Shown here one piece after another: positions 26,925-35,334 of a DNA stretch of 64,000 bases. The notes beneath the pieces are model-generated. The model did not search any database. It was not told the origin of the DNA and saw only the letters and a program-made list of their open reading frames with translations. Position numbers and translations under genes: made by a program. The DNA lies in contig NZ_JABBJJ010000016.1 in assembly GCF_012933655.1 (NCBI RefSeq), positions 1-64,000 of the forward strand. The letters are read 5' to 3'. Position 1 is the stretch's first letter; the number at the start of each line of letters is the position of its first letter. Source of the DNA: Pyxidicoccus fallax (lineage in GTDB: Bacteria > Myxococcota > Myxococcia > Myxococcales > Myxococcaceae).

Positions 26925-28307
26925 ATGGAAGATGCCACGCAGCCCTCTGTACAGGCTTCATTCACGCGAGTCTTCGCAGACACCCCCCGACCCGGCGCGC
27001 TCAAGCCAGGCACCCTGGCGGGAGAATACCATCTGCGTGAGGAGTTGGGTCAGGGCGGCCATGGCACGGTGTACAAGGCGGAGCACCGCATCCTCGGCCG
27101 CCTCGCGGCGGTGAAGGTCCTGCACCCCCACCTGGCCGACAACCGCGAGATGCTACAGCGCTTCGTGCGCGAGGCGCGGGTGGTGAACCAGATTCGCCAC
27201 CCCAATGTGGTGGACATCCATGACTTCGGCCTGCTGCGCGACGGCAGGCCCTACCTCGTGATGGAGCTGCTGCCGAGCCGGACGCTGAGCCACGTGCTGA
27301 GGGAGCAGGGGCGGCTGTCACCCGAGCGGGTGCTGGCCTACCTCCTGCCGGTATGCGCCGCGCTGGAGGCCGTCCACCGAGCGGGGGTGGTGCACCGGGA
27401 TTTGAAGGCGAGCAACGTCGCCGTGCTGTCCGAGGGCAACGAGCTGCCGCGGGTGAAGCTGCTGGACTTCGGCATCGCCAAGTTCATCCGCCCCGAGCCC
27501 GGCTTCGGAGGGCTGACGGTGGCGGGGCAGCGGCTGGGCAGCCTGCACGCCATGGCGCCGGAGCAGCTCCGTGGAGACCCCATCGGCCCCGCCACGGACA
27601 TCTACGCGCTGGGCGTGCTGCTCTACCAGCTGCTCACCGCCACCCATCCCTTCCACGCGCATGACCCGGTGGAGCTGGAGATGCTGCACCTGGAGATGCC
27701 GCCGCCGAAGCCGAGTGAGCGGGTGCCGATGTCGCCCGCGCTGGATGCCGTGGTGCTGCGCTGCATGGAGAAGGACGCCAGCAGGCGCTACCCGGACGTG
27801 GCGTCCTTCCTGGCCGCGCTGCGGGACGCCGTGTTCCCTCCCTCGTCCGAGCGGCTGGCCGCCCACACGCGTGGCGCCCACGCCCTGGCCCTGCATGTCA
27901 CCGTGGCGCCCGAAGGGGATGATGACCGGGCGTACGCCACCACCTCCGAGCTGCTCGACGGCGTCGAGGAGGAGCTGCGGAGCGCGGGCTTCCTCCTCGC
28001 GGTACGCACGGGCCTGACGCTGCTGGGCGTGCACCTGCTGGAGGGCGCTTCAGCGACGCCGCGGCGGCTGGTGGAGAAGGGACGGGAGCTGCACGCCCGG
28101 GCGCTGGCCCGGGCGCTGGCCCACCTCGACGTGCGCGTGAAGGTCAGCGCCTGCGCCCACCTGGGACGCGTGGACATCCGCCAGGCGTCCGGCCAGCTCG
28201 AGGTGGTGGGGGGCCCCGCCGTGGACATCGCCGGCTGGGTGGTGCGCGACGGCGGCGAGTTCGTCCTCTCGCCCGAGGCGGCGTGGGCCCTCCGGGAGGC
28301 GGCGTAG
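26925..28307 (+). CDS. Ser/Thr protein kinase with degenerate cyclase-like C-terminus
   Basis: 460-aa soluble kinase. Residues about 34-290 are a complete Hanks-type domain: Gly loop LGQGGHGTVYKAEH, Lys in AAVKVLHPHL, HRDLKASNV, DFGIAKF and the APE element as MAPEQL. A C-terminal part (about 325-455) has the strand pattern of class III nucleotidyl cyclases (LHVTVAPEGDDDRAY, KVSACAHLGRVDI, LEVVGGPAVDIAGWVV) but I see no catalytic Asp pair. It may therefore be a non-catalytic ligand or interaction module. No membrane anchor or PASTA domain is present. The start fits a kinase with a 33-residue leader. The shared cyclase-like element and divergent arrangement suggest functional coupling with the PknK-like gene. 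Confidence 0.85.
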   Translation: MEDATQPSVQASFTRVFADTPRPGALKPGTLAGEYHLREELGQGGHGTVYKAEHRILGRLAAVKVLHPHLADNREMLQRFVREARVVNQIRHPNVVDIHDFGLLRDGRPYLVMELLPSRTLSHVLREQGRLSPERVLAYLLPVCAALEAVHRAGVVHRDLKASNVAVLSEGNELPRVKLLDFGIAKFIRPEPGFGGLTVAGQRLGSLHAMAPEQLRGDPIGPATDIYALGVLLYQLLTATHPFHAHDPVELEMLHLEMPPPKPSERVPMSPALDAVVLRCMEKDASRRYPDVASFLAALRDAVFPPSSERLAAHTRGAHALALHVTVAPEGDDDRAYATTSELLDGVEEELRSAGFLLAVRTGLTLLGVHLLEGASATPRRLVEKGRELHARALARALAHLDVRVKVSACAHLGRVDIRQASGQLEVVGGPAVDIAGWVVRDGGEFVLSPEAAWALREAA

Positions 28308-28312
28308 GCGCG

Positions 28313-29155
28313 TCAGCCCGCGACCTCGCCGGCGACGGGCGCGACCTCCACCTTCGCCTCGGGATTGCGCCAGACGAAGGGAATGCCCGGCTGGCGGTAG
28401 TGCGTGGCGGGAATGTCCTTGGCCAGCTGCGCGTGCAGCTCCGGGAGCTGGGACCAATGCAGCCCGTGCCGGACATGGTGCGCCGTGTGGTACCCGAGGT
28501 TGCCCGTCATCAGGTTATAGCCCCGGTGCAGGATGTTGTAGGACGCGTGGGTGTGCTCGTTCGTGTCCAGCCCCACGTGGTGGAAGTACGTGGCCCACAC
28601 CGTGACGAACAGGGACACGCACATGGGCAGCAGGAACACCCAGAGCGCGTTGTACCAGTCGTGCCAGAACAGCAGGCCCAGCAGGAACACCTGCAGCGCG
28701 CCCATCCCCAGGAAGACGGGCAGGTAGCGCGGGTGCTGCCGCCCCACGGCGAACGCGCGGGGGTAGGCCACCAGGGTCGTGATGATGGAGAACTCCATCT
28801 CGCCCATGGTCGTGCCGTCGGCGCGCTTCCAGCGGGCCTCGTCCTTCTCCTGGTCCAGGTAGTTGCGATGGTGGCCCAGCACGTGGTGCAGGAACCACGC
28901 ATGTGACGTCACCCCCGTCTGGAACGCGAGCATCACCTCCAGCAGGCGGTTGGGCAGCGCATGCCGGAACATGGGCACGTGCTGGTGGTGGTGGTTCCAC
29001 GCGCAGATCCACCCCTTGGGAATCACCCAGAGGAGGAGCCACAGCACGGGGAACCAGGCGCTCCGCGACGTGAAGTAGACCGTCAGGTCCAGGGCGAACA
29101 CGCAGGCGAACAACAGGACGGGGATGCGATCACTCGGATGTCGAAACAGGGTCAT
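28313..29155 (-). CDS. membrane fatty-acid desaturase
   Basis: 280-aa integral membrane di-iron desaturase (FA_desaturase family). The three histidine boxes are present: WNHHHQHVPMF, HHVLGHHRNY and GYHTAHHVRHGLH. Hydrophobic pairs around LLFACVFALDLTVYFTSRSA and VFLGMGALQVFLLGLLFWHD anchor it in the membrane. Such enzymes introduce double bonds into acyl chains using O2 and an external electron donor. The ATG at 29155 is chosen at the protein's natural N-terminus; the SD is weak, and the gap to the upstream P450 is only 28 bp, so translation probably depends on the P450-lipoxygenase transcript. It would supply unsaturated substrate for the lipoxygenases. That is inference from context. Confidence 0.85.
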   Translation of the reverse strand: MTLFRHPSDRIPVLLFACVFALDLTVYFTSRSAWFPVLWLLLWVIPKGWICAWNHHHQHVPMFRHALPNRLLEVMLAFQTGVTSHAWFLHHVLGHHRNYLDQEKDEARWKRADGTTMGEMEFSIITTLVAYPRAFAVGRQHPRYLPVFLGMGALQVFLLGLLFWHDWYNALWVFLLPMCVSLFVTVWATYFHHVGLDTNEHTHASYNILHRGYNLMTGNLGYHTAHHVRHGLHWSQLPELHAQLAKDIPATHYRQPGIPFVWRNPEAKVEVAPVAGEVAG

Positions 29156-29183
29156 GTTGCTTTCGCTGCGAGGGGGGAAGGTC

Positions 29184-30587
29184 CTAGCCCACCGACTGAC
29201 GGGCCGTAACGACCGGGCGTGCGACGAACTTCCCGGTGACGCCCTTCGGTAGGACGACGCCGAAGAAGAAGTCCTCCTCGAAGGGCTCCGTGGAGTCCAC
29301 GTGCACCCTGGCGCGCGCGGCGAGGGTGGCGAGCGCCGTCTGCAGGAACACCATCGCCAGGGGCGCGGCCACGCACGCGCGCGGGCCCCGGCCGAACGGG
29401 AAGAAGTGGCCACTGCCCAGCGGATCCCTCGCCGTGCCTCCGTCCAGCCAGCGCGAGGGGTCGAAGGTGTCCGGAGCCGTCCAGTGGGCGGGGTCCCGGT
29501 GCAGGTGCTGGTTCGAGATGAGAAGCGTCGTCCCCGCCGGCAGCGTGACGCCCGCCAGCTTCGTGTCGGCGCTCGGCGTGCGGGTGAAGATGCGGACCGC
29601 CGGAAGGATGCGCAGGGCCTCGTACGCGACGGCCTCCGTCCAGCGCGCGCCGCGCAGGACCTCCCAGCTCGGTGGCGCCTCGGCCAGCGCGGCGGCCTCG
29701 GCGGCGAGTCGCGCCTCGGCGTCGGGGGACTTCTGGAGCTGGTGGAAGGCCCCCACCAGCGTGGTGCTGCAGGAGAAGACGCCGCCGTAGAAGCTGGAGC
29801 CCAGCAGGTGCGCGAGCACCTGGTCATCCATCTCCGGCATCTCGCGCAGCGTCCAGGACAGCAGGTCCTGCCCGCCCGGAGTGGGCGTCCGCCGCGCCGC
29901 GCGAACGCGCTCCAGGAACTGCCCGTAGTAGCGCGTCTTCGCGGCCTCGTAGCCCTTGGGGAAGCGCACGAAGCGCAGGGGGAGGTTCGCCTTGATGCGC
30001 GCGTCCGCCCCCTTCGCCAGCAGCATGAAGTCGTCGTAGGCCGGGTCCGGGAGGTGCTCGCCGACCAGCGTCACCGCGAGCGCGTCGAACGTCAGCCGCC
30101 GCAGCGCGGGCGTGAGGTCCAGCGGGCCCTGCGTCAGGAGCGCCTCCAGTGAGCGGGTGATGGACGCCCGCAGGGGCCCCACCTGGGCCGCCAGCCAGTC
30201 ACCGGACCAGGGCTGCGCCATGGGGTCCGTCCGACGCTTGCCAGCCCAGTCCTCGCCCTGCTTCGCGATGAAGGACGTGTCGTCCGTCACCGTCGGGCGC
30301 ACCTGCTCGTTGACGTTGCCTTTCTCGAACTCGAGCCGGCGCGTCTCCATGACCTCCTCGATGACCGAGGGGTCGTTGAGCACCAGCGCGGGGCTGGGGC
30401 CCATCCAGACCAGCGTGACGCCGCCATACTCCCGCCCATACCGCGCGCAGACGTCCCAGGGTGGCACGCCCAGGAAGTCCCCCACGTTGCCCAGCACGCC
30501 GGGCTGGGGGCCGGGAAGCCCCTGCAGCGCCTTGCGCCGGGCCCCGAAGAACAGATTGAACAGACCGCGCGAGAGCAGGTTCGGCAT
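29184..30587 (-). CDS. cytochrome P450 with atypical I-helix, oxylipin locus
   Basis: 467-aa P450. The haem loop FPFGRGPRACVA places the thiolate at Cys405; the ExxR pair is in VAYEALRILPAV and the PERF-like element in FDPSRWLDGG. The I-helix reads YGGVFSCSTTL where most monooxygenases have AGxE/DTT. The acidic residue is replaced by Phe271 and the Thr by Ser272. Loss of the acid-alcohol pair is typical of P450s that use pre-formed hydroperoxides instead of activating O2. Lying between a desaturase and a lipoxygenase, it may convert fatty-acid hydroperoxides, but it lacks the extended haem loop of plant CYP74. ATG 30587 is preferred to a GTG at 30599. The gap to the lipoxygenase gene is 17 bp. 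Confidence 0.82.
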   Translation of the reverse strand: MPNLLSRGLFNLFFGARRKALQGLPGPQPGVLGNVGDFLGVPPWDVCARYGREYGGVTLVWMGPSPALVLNDPSVIEEVMETRRLEFEKGNVNEQVRPTVTDDTSFIAKQGEDWAGKRRTDPMAQPWSGDWLAAQVGPLRASITRSLEALLTQGPLDLTPALRRLTFDALAVTLVGEHLPDPAYDDFMLLAKGADARIKANLPLRFVRFPKGYEAAKTRYYGQFLERVRAARRTPTPGGQDLLSWTLREMPEMDDQVLAHLLGSSFYGGVFSCSTTLVGAFHQLQKSPDAEARLAAEAAALAEAPPSWEVLRGARWTEAVAYEALRILPAVRIFTRTPSADTKLAGVTLPAGTTLLISNQHLHRDPAHWTAPDTFDPSRWLDGGTARDPLGSGHFFPFGRGPRACVAAPLAMVFLQTALATLAARARVHVDSTEPFEEDFFFGVVLPKGVTGKFVARPVVTARQSVG

Positions 30588-30604
30588 GGGTTCCTTCACA
30601 CGTC

Positions 30605-32632
30605 TCAGACAGTGATGCCGCAGGGGATGCGGTCGGGCCGCAGGACGGTGTAGGGCACCTCACTCGTCGCGTTCCGGGCCTTCACCGCTTCCAGCTGGGC
30701 GCGCAGCCGGTCCTGGAAGCGCTGCTGGACGGCGAGCACCTCGGACTCCTGGAAGTACACCTCGCGCCAGCCGCCCTCGTTCAACAGGTACTCCTCGTCG
30801 TCACCGAAGCTGGAGAGCGCCCGGCCGATGGCGACCTGCCAGAGCGTCTGCGAGCGGGTGGGCAGCATCTCCGCGAGCTCCTTCGCGCCGATGACGCCCT
30901 TCCGCGTGGGAGGCGCCTGCCGCATGCACAGCGGCGCGTTCGGCACGAAGGCGTAGTGCTCGTACTGCAGATAGTTCACCGCCGCGTGCTGGACGCTGAC
31001 CGTGAAGATGAGCGTGGCGAGGATGTCCACCAGGTCGGAGACGCGCTTCAGCTCCGCGCAGGGCAGCTTGTCGGCGGGCAGCCCCCGCTCGACGAGGTCC
31101 GCCCACCAGGCCTGGAGCTCCGCGTCCTCCACGAGGTCCGCGTCGGACCGGTAGAAGTGCCCGAGCACGCCGCCGACGTACTCCTCGATGGCGTCCCACA
31201 GCGGCAGCGCGTCGTCGCGGTAGGGGTAGTACGGCAGCACCGCCGGGTCCAACACCCCGCGGCGCGCCAGGTCCACGCGGGGCTTGTTGTCCGTCAGCTT
31301 CCAGCGCTCGTAGCCCTTCTTGCCCAGCTGCAGGTGCCCCTTGTCCGGGCCGCCGGTGGCGATGAAGTCGTCGAACACGGCGCCCTCGGCGAGCAGCCCC
31401 TTGCGGGCCCCGTCGTTGATGGCGAGGGTGTAGCGGAAGTGCCGGCGCATCAGCTTGTAGACGGGGTGCGGGTCCGGCAGGTTGCGCATCGTCGCCATGA
31501 CGAACGGCTCCGCCACGAAGTGCGTGCGCAGCGCGTGCCCCACCATCTGATGGGCGTTGCCCTCGCCGCAGCGCACGAAGATCTTCGCCGCCAGCCAGTC
31601 GTACTCGCCGTCGTTCGGCGTGAAGACCGGGTCCTTCGCGGCGTCGCGGCCGAGCTGGATGGCGAGCGGGCGCAGCCTGTGGGTGTCATCCCAATACAGC
31701 AGGCACCGGGACGCGGGCGCCCAGCGCCGCTCCTCCACGCCGTGCTCGTCCACCTTCCGGAACATCTGGATGCCTTCGAGAATCTCGAGGTCGAGCAGGA
31801 AGACGCGCCGCGCCTCCAGGGCCTGGGCCAGCGTGGTGCCCGGTGACAGCAGGCCCGCCACCGCGTCGTCGGTGAGCGCGAAGCCCTCCGGCAGGGCGGT
31901 GATGCTCGTGATGTGGACGGGGTGGATGCCCTGCACGGCCTGCCGCGCGAACTCGTAGTCGTCCTTCCACCGCTGGGCGAGGTGGGGCAGCTCGATGCCC
32001 TTGAAGAAGTCGTAGATGTCCACCAGCCCGTCCCAGACCTTCGCCAGCATGGGCAGGTGGAGCTGGATGGACGCCAGCGTCTTGGCGATGACCACCTCGT
32101 AGCTGCCCTCCACGAGCCCCCGGTAGAGCTCGTCCTTCGGCAGCGGCCGCTCCTTGCGGATGTCGAGCGCGCCAGGCAGGCCCACCGTCTCCTCGGCCGG
32201 ACGCCAGCCATACATCTCCTTGCGGGCGCGGAGCTGCGCCTGACGGGCCGTGGCCTCGCGCTCGTTGCGCACCTGCCGTGCGAGCCGCGCCGTTCCCTCA
32301 AGCACCTCCACCGTCGAGTTGCCCAGCACCCACCGGTGGTGGGGGAAGTTCCACAGCTTGACGCCGGAGGTCACCTGGACGGTCTCCAGCAGCCAGTCGT
32401 CCTCGAACTTCGCGGTGTTGCTGAAGCGCAGCAGGAGCAGCTCGCCCACGTCCGGGCCCCGCACCGTGTACACATCCTCCGCACCGATTCCGAAATCGTT
32501 GCGGAAGGGCTTGTCCAGCACGTGGGGCCCACTCTCGCCCTGCATGCCGACCAGAATCACGGAGATGGTCGCGTCCGTTCCCGCGCCAAGCCGCGAGCCC
32601 GTGCGAATCACGAGTTTGTATTCAGTGCTCAT
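30605..32632 (-). CDS. PLAT-domain lipoxygenase
   Basis: 675-aa lipoxygenase, an iron dioxygenase that converts polyunsaturated fatty acids to hydroperoxides. Residues 1-115 form a PLAT/C2-like membrane- and lipid-binding domain (YKLVIRTGSRLGAGTDATIS, KLWNFPHHRWV). The catalytic domain carries the iron ligands His366 and His371 (GHALRTHFVAEPF) and His549 and Asn553 (QHAAVNYLQYEHY). The polypeptide ends GITV, so the C-terminal ligand is Val rather than the usual Ile, a conservative but unusual change; metal binding goes through the carboxylate. Substrate candidates are C18-C20 polyenoic acids. It is first in a probable operon with the P450 and desaturase, and divergent from a second lipoxygenase. 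The ATG at 32632 has GGGAAC upstream. Confidence 0.86.
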   Translation of the reverse strand: MSTEYKLVIRTGSRLGAGTDATISVILVGMQGESGPHVLDKPFRNDFGIGAEDVYTVRGPDVGELLLLRFSNTAKFEDDWLLETVQVTSGVKLWNFPHHRWVLGNSTVEVLEGTARLARQVRNEREATARQAQLRARKEMYGWRPAEETVGLPGALDIRKERPLPKDELYRGLVEGSYEVVIAKTLASIQLHLPMLAKVWDGLVDIYDFFKGIELPHLAQRWKDDYEFARQAVQGIHPVHITSITALPEGFALTDDAVAGLLSPGTTLAQALEARRVFLLDLEILEGIQMFRKVDEHGVEERRWAPASRCLLYWDDTHRLRPLAIQLGRDAAKDPVFTPNDGEYDWLAAKIFVRCGEGNAHQMVGHALRTHFVAEPFVMATMRNLPDPHPVYKLMRRHFRYTLAINDGARKGLLAEGAVFDDFIATGGPDKGHLQLGKKGYERWKLTDNKPRVDLARRGVLDPAVLPYYPYRDDALPLWDAIEEYVGGVLGHFYRSDADLVEDAELQAWWADLVERGLPADKLPCAELKRVSDLVDILATLIFTVSVQHAAVNYLQYEHYAFVPNAPLCMRQAPPTRKGVIGAKELAEMLPTRSQTLWQVAIGRALSSFGDDEEYLLNEGGWREVYFQESEVLAVQQRFQDRLRAQLEAVKARNATSEVPYTVLRPDRIPCGITV

Positions 32633-32792
32633 GGGGGTTCCCGGAATCACCACAGGCCCTTGCGTATAGGATGGCGCGCGCGGGACTGGCAAGTCGGGCA
32701 CCTGGAGCCATCCGTGCTAGAAGCACTCACATGTGCCTGCTGTCTGCCTTCCAAGGCCTCGTCCTCGAACACGCCTCGCGAGGACGGAACTG

Positions 32793-34853
32793 ATGCTCGT
32801 GGCGCTGCGTCGCCTGATGTCCTCCCTGGGCTTCAAGCGTGAGGAAGCCACCGACCTCCTGGAACCCGAGGAGCTGGCGCGGTGGTACTCGGGGCTCGAC
32901 CTGCCCCAGCGGCGAGCCATCAGCCGGAAGCTGGCTGCTCACGTTCGCGCGCCTCGCGCCGTACGCGAGCCGTCGAGCCTGCCTGCCCTCGCCAGGGGCC
33001 GTCTGGCGTTCGAGCAGGACGGTCCTCATGGCCCCATCCCCCTGCATCACCTGAAGGTCGAGCTGTGGGACCGGGACCTCGGCGGCCCGGATGACTACCT
33101 GGGCGAGGGCTTCACGGACGCGGAGGGGCGCTTCGAGATTCGCTACGACCCCGCCGACGCCGGAGCGGGCGACCTGCCGGACCTGGAGCTGCGCATCTTC
33201 GAGCCGCAGCACACCTTCCGCCCGGATGGCCGGGTGGTGGAGAGCTGGCGGCGCATCGGCTCGCAGCGGGGCCCCGACGACCATGGCGGGCTGCACCACG
33301 ACTTCGGGACGGTCCGCCTGCCCTACTGGGAGTACGACCCCACGACACCCTTGGCGCGGCTGCACGTCGTGGAGGAAGGAACGCCGCCCACGGAGTATGC
33401 GCCGGGGCGCTCGCTGGCGATGCTCAAGGCCGTCGCGCCCATCGAGCTCGTCAAGCGGCAGCACCTGCTCCAGGTCCGGCTGGGACAACCGCCGAGCCTG
33501 ACGAAGATCCAGGCCGACTATCCCGAGCCAATGACGGTCCGCATGGAGCGGCAGGAGCCGGGCTCCTCGCGGAGCGACGCCTACTTCGGCGAGCGGCTGC
33601 TCAACGGCATGTTCTCGTCCATCATGGACAGGGATCCGGAGCAGCCCGGCGACGCGAACGCCTTCCGGCTCTACCAGCCGTGGAACGCCTACGAGCAGGA
33701 CGGCCTCCACTGCCTGCCCGACGTCGACGTGCGGCTGCGGCTGGTGGAGGGCCGGCTCCTGCCGGTGCGCATCATCCTGGGAATGCGGGAGCCCGGGGCG
33801 ACCGCGCCGGGCTCGCCGGTGACGCGGCGGAGCTTCACGCCCGCGGACGGCGCCGCCTGGGAGGCCGCCAAGCGGATGGCGCGGGTGAGCGCGACGCTGG
33901 ACACGGAGCTGGGCAACCACCTGGCCCAGTGCCACTTCAACGTGGAGCAGTACGCCATCGCCGCGCACCGGAACCTGCGGCGCAATCCCGTCCGCTGGCT
34001 GCTCATGCCCCACCTGCGCGAGGTGGTGTTGATCAACCACTCCGCCAATGGCTTCCTGGTGGGCCCCACCGGCTACATCACTCGCGCCAGCGCGCTGACA
34101 CAGCGGGGCGTGGAGGCGCGGCTGGAGCACCTGATGGGCAGCTACGACTGGCGGGGCTTCGCGCCCGCGGCACCCGTCTGTGAGGGGCACCGCTACGCCC
34201 ACGCCGCCAACCTGTTCTGGCGGCTGCTCGGGGAGCACGTGGACGCCTTCTTCGCCGAGCACGACGCGCAGATTCAGGCGCAGTGGACGGAGGTGCGTCG
34301 CTTCTCGGAGGACCTCGTCACGCACTCGGTGCCGGCCTTCGTCTGCCGCTACCTGCGCGCGCGGGTGCCGGGAAAGCCCGCGCCCTGGTTCGTGCGCTCG
34401 GAGCGCATGGACCTGGACGCGAAGGCCGCCGAGCCCCCGCCCCGCGCCGTCAGCGCGGTGACCCGGACCGACCTGCCCCAGCCCGGCGAGCTGGACGCGC
34501 TCAAGCAGCTGTGCCGCTACGTCATCTTCTTCGCCACCTTCCGGCACGCGTGGGCCAACAACCTCCAGTGGGAGGATGCCGGCGAGGTGCTCTACGCCTG
34601 TCTGGGATTGCGCTGGGGAAAGGGGGGCGCCCTCTCCACCGAGGAGGACCTGGACGTCGCCCCGCTTCCGAGCGAAGCCACGGAGATGCTGTGGATCTCC
34701 TGGATGCTTTCCAGGACGAACTACGGTTTCCTGCTGTCGAACGAGGAGCAGGACGTGCATCCGCGGTTCGTGGAACTGCTACGCGCCCACGCCGCCGCGT
34801 TCGCCGCGCTGGGGCTCGACATCCGCACCGTGAGCTCCCGCATCAACATCTGA
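32793..34853 (+). CDS. second lipoxygenase-family protein
   Basis: 686-aa protein with the lipoxygenase catalytic fold but a different N-terminus. Residues about 45-160 look like a transthyretin-like beta-sandwich (IPLHHLKVELWDRDLGG, EGRFEIRYDP, LELRIFEPQ) instead of PLAT. All five iron ligands are present: His376 and His381 (NHLAQCHFNVEQY), His585 and Asn589 (FRHAWANNLQW) and C-terminal Ile686 (SSRINI). The central region ALTQRGVEARL and YDWRGFAP aligns with the family substrate channel. It has no signal peptide. ATG 32793 has GAGGACGGAAC ahead of it. The divergent arrangement with the first lipoxygenase implies shared control. It could be a dioxygenase of different regiospecificity or use the first enzyme's product. 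Confidence 0.82.
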   Translation: MLVALRRLMSSLGFKREEATDLLEPEELARWYSGLDLPQRRAISRKLAAHVRAPRAVREPSSLPALARGRLAFEQDGPHGPIPLHHLKVELWDRDLGGPDDYLGEGFTDAEGRFEIRYDPADAGAGDLPDLELRIFEPQHTFRPDGRVVESWRRIGSQRGPDDHGGLHHDFGTVRLPYWEYDPTTPLARLHVVEEGTPPTEYAPGRSLAMLKAVAPIELVKRQHLLQVRLGQPPSLTKIQADYPEPMTVRMERQEPGSSRSDAYFGERLLNGMFSSIMDRDPEQPGDANAFRLYQPWNAYEQDGLHCLPDVDVRLRLVEGRLLPVRIILGMREPGATAPGSPVTRRSFTPADGAAWEAAKRMARVSATLDTELGNHLAQCHFNVEQYAIAAHRNLRRNPVRWLLMPHLREVVLINHSANGFLVGPTGYITRASALTQRGVEARLEHLMGSYDWRGFAPAAPVCEGHRYAHAANLFWRLLGEHVDAFFAEHDAQIQAQWTEVRRFSEDLVTHSVPAFVCRYLRARVPGKPAPWFVRSERMDLDAKAAEPPPRAVSAVTRTDLPQPGELDALKQLCRYVIFFATFRHAWANNLQWEDAGEVLYACLGLRWGKGGALSTEEDLDVAPLPSEATEMLWISWMLSRTNYGFLLSNEEQDVHPRFVELLRAHAAAFAALGLDIRTVSSRINI

Positions 34854-35142
34854 CGTCGCGCGAGCCGCTCAATCGCTCGCATCCCGCCGTTCCAGGTATC
34901 TGGTGAGACGCGACGCCACGCTGCGTCAGCGAGAAGTCCGTGCAGCGTATCAATCCGAGCAACAACAACACGGTATTCTCGGCAACATTGATTCACCCGG
35001 AAGACGCGGTTATGATTCATTTTGTGTCGGAGGTATGAGCCGTGCGCTTGGTGTAGGCCAGCAGTCGCACAGGTCGGTCTGCTTCCGTCCCGCCCTGTTC
35101 ATCCCTACGGCACGTTCGTCAACTGAAGCCAAGGAGAGCAAC
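34854..35142 (+). promoter_or_regulatory. lanthipeptide cluster promoter region
   Basis: AT-richer gap before the precursor gene. TTGATT (34988-34993) and TATGAT (35011-35016) are separated by 17 bp, a good match to a housekeeping sigma promoter (4/6 and 5/6). It predicts a start near 35023 and a leader of about 120 nt. AAGGAG at 35131-35136 is the SD of the precursor. I see no clear operator and no regulator gene in the cluster. Confidence 0.55.
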
Positions 35143-35331
35143 ATGGACACCACGTCGCAGGGCATGGATCTCGTGGAGCAGTGGCGTAACGATGCGAGCA
35201 TGGACAACCCCGCGGGCCCGCTGTTCATCGGCGGCGAGTTCACGGAGGCGGACATCATCTGTGAGACCGGCACCATCAGCGGCCGGTGTGGCACGGCCTG
35301 CACGGGCTCCCGGACCCTCGACTGCTGCTGA
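35143..35331 (+). CDS. lanA: class II lanthipeptide precursor
   Basis: 62-aa precursor peptide. The leader (residues 1-31) is acidic and amphipathic (MDTTSQGMDLVEQWRNDAS, then NPAGPLFIGG) and ends in a Gly-Gly at 30-31 typical of class II leaders. The core is the C-terminal half, with Cys40, Cys49, Cys53, Cys61 and Cys62 and seven or so Ser/Thr residues that could be dehydrated (region ETGTISGRCGTACTGSRTLDCC minus its first residues). Five cysteines with a terminal CysCys allow up to five thioether rings or a disulphide. The gene has a strong SD (AAGGAGAGCAAC) and lies 3 bp before LanM, which supports the assignment. Exact cleavage site and ring pattern cannot be read from sequence. The name follows the generic lan nomenclature. 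Confidence 0.82.
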   Translation: MDTTSQGMDLVEQWRNDASMDNPAGPLFIGGEFTEADIICETGTISGRCGTACTGSRTLDCC

Positions 35332-35334
35332 TAC

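Noticed and set aside
29184-30587. Plant-type CYP74 allene oxide synthase or hydroperoxide lyase
   Set aside because: The haem loop is an ordinary FxxGxxxCxA without the CYP74 insertion; only the I-helix change is shared in principle.
34903-35142. A second lanthipeptide precursor upstream of the first
   Set aside because: The open frame there has no SD-supported start, no Gly-Gly leader and no Cys-rich end of its own; it merely runs into the real precursor.
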